A model generated the notes under the pieces. It did no database searches. It saw only the letters and a program-made list of their open reading frames with translations, and had not been told where the DNA came from. Positions 56,098-64,000 of a DNA stretch of 64,000 bases are shown here, piece after piece (within the stretch, counting starts at the first letter, position 1; the number at the start of each line of letters is the position of its first letter). The stretch is from Tetracentron sinense (taxonomy: Eukaryota > Streptophyta > Magnoliopsida > Trochodendrales > Trochodendraceae), in NCBI GenBank assembly GCA_015143295.1, contig CM026559.1:16816826-16880825 (forward strand), written 5' to 3'. The position numbers and the translations under genes are program-made.

Positions 56098-56704
56098 GAA
56101 ATAAGTACAAGTGAGCATGTATAAGAATTGAATTTGAATTATGCTTTCGTACTCTGAGTTGTTTATATGCTTACATATCATATTAAATTCTAAATTGTGC
56201 TTATATTAAATGTTGTTATATTGTTAGCTAGGAGGTTATACGTACGCAGGATAACTTGTTACTTAACCGATGACTTTTGTTGTCGGCAGGTTCTGGATTT
56301 GACATCTATGCTCCAGGACCTTGGGAAGAGGAAGAGTACGAAGAAGAGGAAGAGCCAGCAGGTGATTACCCCAATGGTGAATGGAATTTAGACCGTTGGC
56401 CATTTCTTAGAAATTGGAGTATTAGTCTTTATATTTGGAGTTAGACATTGTAATAGACTTAATATTGGATTCATGGTTAGATTGAATTAATAGATGGGAA
56501 TCAGGATTAATGATTTAAATTATAGATTTTGGTTTAGTTTTATTCTAGACATTAGACTTGATCATAATTTATTTAAAGAAAAATTTTTAGGTTCATGTTT
56601 TTAGAATTGCCTGATATGCTTTATGACAGGAAATTATAGAAGTTAATGGTTAAGTCACGTGCCAAAGTCTCACATTAACCTAGGTAGGATTTTGGGGTAC
56701 GACA
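56098..56704 (+). mobile_element. LTR H, right-hand remnant
   Basis: This ends GGATTTTGGGGTACGACA like the F family and keeps the GTCGGCAGGTTCTG block with microORF-like sequence. It is cut on the left by element E. What lies on its right is not a PBS, so it is the end of a 3' LTR or of a solo LTR. Confidence 0.75.
56290..56444 (+). pseudogene. LTR microORF relic in LTR H
   Basis: The frame reads GSGFDIYAPGPWEEEEYEEE, then a C-terminal NLDRWPF block. The start ATG is TTG here and an upstream in-frame stop is close, so this copy is not translatable from the usual start. It supports the longer form of the peptide. Confidence 0.5.
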
Positions 56705-57009
56705 TCTTTAAAAATTCAAAGTTAACTAAAAAAGAGAGCTTGTAAAGGGCTATAGGCTTTCCTTTTATGAGGGTCTCCAAAAACTCTTATCAAGCTCGGA
56801 GCTTTGATGTCTTCTCTTCTTCAGGTTCCAAGCAAAAGGGAGGGAGTTGGAAGGACTAGTTCAAAGAGAAATAGCTTAAAGCTCCCACCATTTTTTTGGT
56901 AGACCTATCTCAAGGCTTTAAGCCACTTCTAACACTCAATCGTATGATATTTCAAAATGTCAAGGTTTAGGTTCACGGGTTCAAGTTGGTCCCTCTAAGA
57001 AGATTTGAG
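56705..57009. other. No feature seen
   Basis: Unremarkable AT-rich sequence. No ORF, repeat or RNA gene could be supported. Confidence 0.6.
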
Positions 57010-57291
57010 CACTGTTGTCAGAACCGAACCGGACCGATCGGTCGAACCGGAAAAACCGGGAACCGGTCTCCTCATCGGTTCCCAAACCCCCAAAAACCGG
57101 ATCGTTTTAAAAACCAGTCAGTTTTTGTGAAAACCGGAAGAACCGGGAACCAGTGGTCAGAATCGGTCATAAAGGATTTTTTTTAAAATAAAAATAAAAA
57201 ATGACACAGTTGAATTGGACCGGTTGAACCGGTCAAACCAGGAGCCGGCCACTCAACCGGTTCGATAACCGGTCCGATTTTGATAGCATTG
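57010..57291. mobile_element. Short terminal-inverted-repeat element (MITE-like)
   Basis: About 282 bp. The ends CACTGTTGTCAGAACCGAAC and (reverse complement of the right end) CAATGCTATCAAAATCGGAC match at about 17 of 23 bases. The interior is rich in AACCGG/CCGGTT. Flanks GATTTGAG and GGTTTGAA match at 6 of 8 bases, a possible old 8-bp duplication. No coding capacity. Confidence 0.6.
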
Positions 57292-58501
57292 GGTTTGAAA
57301 GTTGAGGGATTCTCCTTAAAAAGATACAAGAATTTTCGTAGGGGTAATTGAGAGTGATCTCTAGGGAGTAAGTTGCTGGGTATTTTAGAGAATGATGAGG
57401 GATATGGAATTAAGGGGGTCCAAGTAAATGATGTAGGTACGAGGCTAGGTAGGGGTTAGGTAATGGCTTAGAGAGTGTAGTCTATACTCAATTTTCCCGT
57501 AACGTTTTCTTCTCTTTAGGACAAGTAATTGAAATATGATAAGTTAAGTAGGAGAGTAAAATGTTATAAATTTTTTGATAAATTGAGAATGCCTGAGACG
57601 AGTTCCTTTTTTTGTAGGGACGATGCAATTAAGAGGAACCTTTTTAGTTTAAATCTGAGACACCCTCTAAATCAGGTTATTGGCTCGGTCCAATGGTCAA
57701 TGAATAGGCCATGCTCTTGACTCAGGGTATTATCCAGTTGTGTCACTTCACTCCATTTTCAAAAGAAAAATATTTTGAAACAAAAAGTCGGCAGGTGTTA
57801 ATGGCGACCTTGATGTCTAACTCCGCCTTGATGGCAAAAGCACCTACCTTCCCAGATTGTCTCTAGCCGACCACAAAACCCCACTTCTCTTTTCTTATTC
57901 TTTTTTTGATAATCAAAACCCTACTTTTCTAGTATCTCTATTACTACGATTCATTATTCAAAGACTAGTTAACGTGCTTAACCAATAATACCAACCCTAA
58001 TTAAGCTCAATTAAAACACAGAAAAAAAGGCATTATCTTGTCTCTCTTTTATTTATTAAATTTTTTTCTCTGTTTTTCGAGCGTATCTTTTGGATATTTG
58101 GGCCTGGAGTTGTGTGAGCACGTGGAAAGGGTCAAGTGAAGAAGAAGAGAAAGAGGTTACACAGCCGTGGAATCGAGTGTGGTGTTTGGGTAGTTTCTCA
58201 CCAAGTTCAAATTCTGTTTGTTTTGTGATAATCTTCAATGGAATTGAAACGCTTTAAATAAGGTCTGGTGAAGTTTCTGACCAAGAGATGTTGATGTATC
58301 GAGATTCCACTGTAAATCCGAGGTACCATAGTTAATGTCTACAAGACTACAACCCTTCAACCCCTCGCTTTTTCTTCCTTTTTCTTTTCCTCTTATACCA
58401 ACCCTATTCCTTTTGCCTCTCGGCATTTACTCTCTCTACCTCATAAGACCCTTTTTAGCTTACTTCTTTTCTTCCAGGACGGTCACTTTCTCCTTCTCTG
58501 T

Positions 58502-58532
<31 letters not shown>

Positions 58533-58569
58533 TGTTCCCGAATTTTAATTTGGTGAAGGAGACGACAAT
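57292..58569. other. Non-coding stretch upstream of the CLE gene
   Basis: No protein-coding gene is supported. A TTC/CTT microsatellite (58501-58531) lies in the presumed 5' UTR of the CLE gene. TTTAAATAAGG near 58251 is a weak TATA candidate. Confidence 0.55.
58501..58531 (+). repeat. (TTC)n microsatellite before the CLE gene
   Basis: About ten TTC units some 40 bp upstream of the ATG, on a pyrimidine-rich strand as often found in plant 5' UTRs. Confidence 0.85.
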
Positions 58570-58830
58570 ATGAGGCTGGCTGTGACTGCGTTTCTGGGGT
58601 ATCTTCTGATTCTTGTGACTATTGAGTCTAATGTAGTAGGAAGAGAAATATTCTTTACTGGGAGAAATGGCGCAGAGAAGGAGAGATCAAATGGGTCGGT
58701 TGAAATTGTCAAAAGGTGCAACTCCAATAAGCTCCATCCCTGCGACTACTTCTCCCACCTTGAGAAGAACAACACTTCAGATGACAAACGAGTCGTACCC
58801 ACTGGTCCAAATCCATTACACAACAGGTAG
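58570..58830 (+). CDS. CLE: CLE-family peptide hormone precursor
   Basis: A complete single-exon ORF of 86 residues from ATG to TAG. Residues 1 to about 23 (MRLAVTAFLGYLLILVTIES and following) form a signal peptide, so the product is secreted. A variable charged middle follows (residues 25-73), with two Cys. The C-terminus carries the dodecapeptide RVVPTGPNPLHN (residues 74-85) and one final Arg. In this family the dodecapeptide is cut out, hydroxylated at Pro4 and Pro7, and perceived by receptor kinases that control meristem or vascular cell fate. The sequence is closest in type to the R-x-VP-x-GPNPLH(N/H) group (Arabidopsis CLE8-CLE14). The length, position of the motif and lack of introns are usual. 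No lesion is seen. The exact orthologue cannot be named from sequence alone. Confidence 0.9.
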   Translation: MRLAVTAFLGYLLILVTIESNVVGREIFFTGRNGAEKERSNGSVEIVKRCNSNKLHPCDYFSHLEKNNTSDDKRVVPTGPNPLHNR

Positions 58831-60345
58831 AAGAATCAAAGAAAAAAATGCAATACGGGAAGAAGAAACCCACTCAGTTGCAGTTTCTCCCACTGGAATG
58901 AGAGATTCATCTAATCTAACTATTCTAGTTATAGCTAGCTAGATACAGATGTTACAAGAAAGAAAGCAAAGAGAGATCAAATGTTCTTTTTCATTAATGT
59001 TCTATTATGTTAATCGCTTCAAGCTTGTTTGTTCCCTTATCATTGTAATGAATTTTTAATCTTAGTTAAGACGCCTCTGAAAAAACTGAATTGGTTTACT
59101 ACAGAAAGTAAATCTTCAGCATACAGTTTGTATTTGAGATGATATTTGAAGTGGTTTATATCACTTTTAAAGGAATAGAATTAGATTTCTGTCTCTATCT
59201 AATAACTGTTTTCGTGTTTATGGGCTGGGATTATGTTCCATGGCCGAAAGACTGATGTTTTTCTTCTTTGTACATGTTGTTTGTCTTTCATTAGTGGGTA
59301 CTGTGGAGAATTATAAACATAGCCACATAGGAGAAGCTGACAAAGAAAAATAAATATTTGGAGGGTTTTAAGAAAATCAAGGAGGTGGTTTTGATCCGTT
59401 ACCAGTATTTAATGGATTTATTTCCCGGTTGGGAAATACGGCCTTTAATGGGATCAGGAGAGAATTAAATGCCTTTGGAGAGTGACAACTGAGTATAGCA
59501 ATTGATCAATTGATCTTTTGCAGGTGCAGCTCCCGTACTTGTCAGCTTGCATTCAACTCAAGCTAACTTTTCTTCCATTGCCTTAAAAATTGAGTCGTGA
59601 GAGTGTCCGCTTCAAAGCTGACCCAAGTGTCCCGTGTCCCTCTTAACTTTTATTTAACCATGATTAAACTTAATTAAATTAAAATTAGTAATTTATTTTT
59701 TTGTATTTTCTAAAAACTATGGGTAGAATGATTAACTGATGAGGTCATTGGGATCAGCTTCTAAGCTGACCCTAGGATCCTTTTCCATTTCCTTATAAGA
59801 ATTTGGAAATTGCTTGAAATCACTTGTTAGTACCTAATAAGCTGGGATTGCTTGAAATTGCTTTAATTGTAACCCCACTTAAGTGTTTGCAGCTTTGGAT
59901 TTTTGATGGTGTTAGTTACCATCGTGTGCAAGGTCGCATGTTTGAAAATCAAAGGCCACGATCGGTATTTACTCTTAATGGTGGACCCCAGTTAAGTGTT
60001 TGCCCTATTAGATTTTTGATCCTGTGAGCCTTTGCTCTCGATAATAGAGTTTTAAATCACCCCCCAAAAAATTTCGAGTCAAGTTTCCTATTGAGTTGAG
60101 TTTCTCGAAATGTTAATAGGAAGCATCAGCATTGAAGAAAAGGCGAAGCTGTGGATCACTGTATTAGAAAAGCAACTGAGGACATTGGGATTTGTGCATG
60201 GAAACTGGATTGACCTTTCAATAAGCTTTGGGTTTCCTGCCGAATTCCATCCCGTGAGAAAGCATGATTCGGCCATGATTGTATTAGTATTTGACGTGTT
60301 GTTTGAAAAATGTTACATCAGATGACCATCGTATTAGAATACCAA
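58831..60345. other. No gene supported downstream of the CLE gene
   Basis: This includes the CLE 3' UTR and AT-rich sequence. Short ORFs at 59824-60027 and 60110-60325 show no family resemblance or codon pattern I can recognise. Confidence 0.5.
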
Positions 60346-61149
60346 GGAGTCAAATCCTCTACGGTGATAACCGGATTCGGCAGTTATCACCGTAGAGGTC
60401 ACCACGTGTCTCCTTTGACACCCCTTAACCATGGGTAAGATTCACCCACCCATCCTCATTTCTTTTAAATATCAATTATTTTTTAAAAATTAAAAACTGT
60501 TTTTAGAATTTTTTTAATATTAAAAACAATTTTAATTTTTAAAAAATGAAGGGTACTACTACGAGCACACCACTATTTGCTGATTGGACACCATTTAAAA
60601 AAAATAACTTACATTTTTTTTATAGTTTGTATTTTATGTGCACTCACACCCCAAATCCCTAAACCTGAAGTAATATTTTCAATGTCTTCTCCTTTTATAT
60701 CCCTTCTCATCTTCTTCTATAATCCTTCTATATATTGATAATCCTACGAAAACAGTTGTTTCACGATGGTCATAGGGCTACCATGGTACTCTTTCAATAA
60801 AATTAGACACGTGGCGACTATATGGATGAACCCAGTGAATTTAACCATAGTTAATGGGAGTTAAAATTGACACATGGCAGCTTATATAGCCCCTTTAACT
60901 ATGGTTAAGCTCAATCTACCTAAGGTTAGTATATTTAAGGTTAATATTTTTCCTTTTTGTTTTCTAAAAACCAAGGTTAGATGAAAGAACTTTAGAGGTG
61001 AGTGAATCTTAATATTTTAAAAAAAACACCAAGGATGGGTGGATAAACCTTACCCATTGTTAAGGGGTGTCAATGAAGACATGTGGCGACCTCTAGGGGT
61101 GATAACCGGATTTGTCAAATCCGGTTATCACCGTAAATGATTTGGCTCC
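60346..61149. mobile_element. Non-autonomous DNA element with long inverted repeats
   Basis: About 800 bp with imperfect terminal inverted repeats of roughly 110-130 bp. The left starts GGAGTCAAATC, and the right end reversed starts GGAGCCAAATC. Each arm contains its own hairpin, GGTGATAACCGGATT...(A)ATCCGGTTATCACC, followed by a shared GGTCACCACGTG-like and GACACCCCTTAACCATGGG-like block. The middle has a smaller inverted pair (CACGTGGCGAC, TTAACCATAGTTAA). No ORF. The superfamily is uncertain. Confidence 0.75.
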
Positions 61150-61159
61150 AAAAACCAAT

Positions 61160-61228
61160 AGCATGGGCGTGTGTGCGAGTTTTGGTGTGTGTATGTATAG
61201 TGTGTGTGAGTACTTGTGTGTATATATC
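61160..61228 (+). repeat. Degenerate (TG)n tract
   Basis: TGTGTG-rich sequence with interruptions, between two TIR elements. Confidence 0.7.
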
Positions 61229-61237
61229 AAAAAAATG

Positions 61238-61779
61238 GGCCTACCCTAAGTAACCAGAGTGTAGAGCAGGAGTGAGAGCGGGTGCGGGAGCGAGAGCGCA
61301 GGAGCGTCAAATTTCAGTTTAAGACAGGGTCGGGAGCGCCTCCGGAGCGCCAATATATATACATAAAATATATATTGATGTTCTTGAAAATTACTTGTAG
61401 ATGTAAATATATATTTTTTTAGTTTTTTAAACTCTAAGAGAAAATTGATAAAATCATTCATAATTCAAATTTTTCATCACAACAAACAAGATGACTATTG
61501 AATTATTAAATGTATCATTCTAAATTCAATTACAAGATCACTAATAATTAACAAATCTTATATGAATCTTGTACGCTACAAAGAAAAATGACAAAATACA
61601 CATCATTTCACATGAAAAATTAGGATAAAAATAAAAGTTTACACAAAAACCGCACCTTTAGGTGAGAGTGAGGTTTACAAAAGTTAAAATCGAGCTCCCA
61701 AGGTGAAAGTGAGGTTTGAGAGCGGGAGTGAGGTTTGAGAGTGGAAGTGGGTAGCAGGTTAGGAGGTTTGGGTTACTAA
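61238..61779. mobile_element. MITE with GAG(C/T)GGGAG repeats
   Basis: About 540 bp. It is flanked by the perfect direct repeat GGGCCTACC (61237-61245 and 61780-61788), so the element proper is 61246-61779. Ends are CTAAGTAACC and, reversed, (C)TTAGTAACC. The duplication can be read as 8 or 9 bp because of one ambiguous base, fitting hAT-like or Mutator-like origin. Inside each end are GAGAGCGGGAGTGAGG-type repeats. No ORF. Confidence 0.7.
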
Positions 61780-62604
61780 GGGCCTACCATTTTAATGCAG
61801 TTTGATACCAGTGAAATTTTAATCCAGGGACTAAGCTCCAACTATGGAGAGTTTTAAATGAACTTCCAAATTAAAAGATTTTATACAGACACGGGATCTT
61901 CGACCATTTGTATTAGTAAAGAAACCTCCTTTTACATTTTTCGTATGAAATATTTTCATATTATTTTTGTGAACTCTATTTTTTTTAATGCCTTCTGTGT
62001 TTCAGTATGATTTTATTTTGATAATAACTTACCTCACTTTAATTAACAACTTTTTACAAATTACATTTATCTAATTTAATTCTGAAATAATCCCCACTTT
62101 AATATGCTTTTGTAATCACATCTGCCATACATACGTAAATAATTTCTTCAAGAATGCTAACATTGTGTTTGGATACATTTTTTTGGACTGGCTTGAATTC
62201 TTTATTTATGAAAGTTAAGATTTGTAAAAAATTGCATGTAGTTTGTTGTTCATTTAGTGCATAGAAGTCTAAATTTGATTTTTAAGAGAAGCTGGCAGGG
62301 GTGAATTTCACTAACTTCCAATGAAGGGGAAGGTTTCAGCTTTTGAAGAAAGACACTACACTCTCATTGGCTCATAGTTTACAAAGAATGAAGTTAGAAA
62401 AGACATTTTCCCAAGAAGTTTAACCAAATAAGGCCTAAGCATACTCTCACAATCCCACTCTCACCCTTTGTAGATAAACAAACTTACTTCAAAACTCACA
62501 TATATCTATACAAAGCAATCCTATGTGTCATACATATGTATAATAATTTCTAGAAGAATGCTAAGTATACTCTCACAATCCCTACTCTCAACCTTTTTAG
62601 ATAA
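61780..62604. other. AT-rich stretch with a short direct duplication
   Basis: No gene is seen. A block with ACTCTCACAATCCC and TTTAGATA occurs near 62442-62476 and again near 62570-62603. A related CATACATA..TAATTTCT..AAGAATGCTAA block is near 62126 and 62528. It may be an old tandem duplication next to LTR K. Confidence 0.5.
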
Positions 62605-64000
62605 TGTCGCGCCCCAAAATACCTCCTATGAGTTAAGGGATACTTTAGTAGTGACTATACTTAACCTGTTAAACCATCCTGTAATGAAGAAAGTGAACAT
62701 ATCATAATATAACATGAATCAGAGTGCGGAAGCTATAACATGAATGCGGAAGCGTAACCAACTTTTTCTTTCCTATATAAGGTGGTGGTCGGTATTCAAA
62801 GTTTACATATACAAGACATAAGCGTAAAGGTAAAGGTGGACATGCCCACCTATCAAAATACAAAAGAATTATCGAGCCAACTATGCTCAACAATAATCTA
62901 AATACGGCCACACGTCTAAATCTCTATCCGCCTACATCTGCAATGGAATAGGCGGCTCTCTCTCCTCGACATACTCTTCCTCAACCCAAGACTCAAGGTC
63001 GAGGACATCCACAGTACTTGCTGACATAAAAGTACAGCTAAGTATGGAATACTCAGCAGGAACAGCTACTAGCTAACAATAGTAATAACGTGCACAATAA
63101 AAACAACGAGATATACTTCATCACATAAATTTAAAACAATAATAGCAACATAGGACATTTATAGCATAAAAGTAGAGCAATGTAATAATCTTGACATGCA
63201 TGAGTGAATGCAAAACACTCCGATAAAACTCATACTTTGAAAGTCATGTCTTATTCTTGAAAATAGTCGTTCATGTCGTTCAAAAATTGCTTATCATATT
63301 TAAAAACTTGTTCTTGTCTTGGTCTCATTCGTAAGAATCACACATGTTTGTCTTGTTCTTGTTGGAATCACTTGTCTTGCTTGTTTTTGTCATGACTTGA
63401 CATGTTCTTGACTTGACTTGCTTGTTTTCTTGTGAGCCAGAGGTTAGTACCCTTGTAGCGACTTGTGAGCCGGGAATGTAAATTCCCTTTAGCAAAATAT
63501 ATATATAGAAAAAGGTACACCAACTTCCTTGACCGGCCCGATGTCCGGCACAATCAACTTGTTTTCTTGTGAGCCAGGTATGACATATCTTACGATATGC
63601 CCTACCCTTAACCGGCCCAATGTCTGATTTTATCAACTTTTTTTCCTTGTGAGTAAGGTATGACATATCCGAGGGATATGACCTACCCTTGACCGGCCAA
63701 ATGTCCGGCTTCATCATTCGTTTTGTGAATCACATTTCATGTTCTTGTCATTTCTTTTAAATACTTACACTTTAGAAAAACCCGATTCATACATGCATGC
63801 GTGCTTGTGCAATCATGATGACATGTACAACTCAAGGATAGCAAGTAGCATTTCAATTCATATTGTAATCATGTGAGAATTTAAAACAAGCATGTAAGGC
63901 ATTTGATCAAAATCGCTATTTAAGGAAAAATTACCTAAATCATGCTCTCAAAATCTTCATTTAATTCCTTGTATTCTTCTTCAGGCATTTTATCAAACAA
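62605..64000 (-). mobile_element. LTR K (F family), truncated by the window end
   Basis: It starts TGTCGCGCCCCAAAATACC and follows the reverse complement of LTR F closely. No PBS lies to its left, so this is the outer end of a 3' LTR or of a solo LTR. It contains the hairpin repeats (about 63540-63710) with GGTATGACATATC...GATATG..CTACC stems. The short ORF at 63325-63717 lies across these repeats and is not a gene. Confidence 0.85.
62887..63027 (-). pseudogene. LTR microORF in LTR K, with an internal stop
   Basis: ATG is kept: MSASTVDVLDLESWVEEEY, then VEEREPPIPLQM. A TAG at 62932-62934 ends it after 31 residues. Beyond the stop the frame still reads RDLDVWPYLDY, matching LTR F. The stop is therefore recent relative to the F/K split. 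Confidence 0.5.

Noticed and set aside
56197..56391. Small host gene with a Lys/Glu-rich C-terminus
   Set aside because: It lies in LTR H, out of frame with the microORF relic there.
60110..60325. 71-residue ORF MLIGSISIEE...
   Set aside because: No family, no signal peptide and no neighbouring exon. The length is within chance for this region.

Overview
This window is plant nuclear DNA, almost certainly from a flowering plant. It is AT-rich and is built mostly from Ty3/gypsy elements with chromovirus (Tekay/Del-like) proteins, a Ty1/copia element, and a plant-type LINE with a C-terminal RNase H. It also holds one CLE peptide-hormone gene. There is no bacterial gene organisation, rRNA, tRNA gene or CRISPR array.

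Positions 1-56,704 form one nest of retrotransposons, which I resolved from LTR ends (TG...CA), primer-binding sites, polypurine tracts and target-site duplications (TSDs). Letters are my own labels. H is the right end of an old + strand LTR (56,098-56,704), into which element E inserted. E is an old - strand gypsy element: 3' LTR remnant 9,285-10,470, pol 10,580-11,546 and 39,937-42,222, gag 42,332-43,036 and 52,751-53,302, 5' LTR 53,621-56,097. E was hit three times: by A (+ strand gypsy, 1-9,284, 5' part outside the window), by G (decayed - strand copia, 11,547-39,936, TSD CCAT[T/A]) and by C (- strand gypsy, 43,037-52,750, TSD AAAAC, very young). A carries solo LTR J (3,107-5,558, TSD TAGAC). 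The second LTR of G carries solo LTR F (20,949-39,922, TSD ATATA). F carries a LINE (about 21,438-27,469) and the full-length gypsy element B (28,765-39,132, TSD AGAAC).

Positions 56,705-62,604 are lower-repeat sequence. They hold an intact single-exon CLE gene (58,570-58,830) and three small terminal-inverted-repeat elements. From 62,605 to the end is the start of another - strand LTR (K), related to F.

The gypsy elements share a layout: 2.3-2.6 kb LTR, Met-tRNA-type primer site, Gag with two zinc knuckles, a short GT-AG intron-like segment with a stop codon at the gag/pol junction, PR-RT-RNase H-integrase, and a chromodomain-like tail. Most copies are broken, and most of the nonsense changes I could compare are C-to-T. 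The most unusual signal is a conserved small ORF inside the LTRs. It starts with MSAG and has an acidic W-(E/D)-E-(E/D)-Y core, and it recurs in several diverged LTR families. The same LTRs also carry family-specific palindrome arrays in U3 and conserved hairpins downstream of the promoter.
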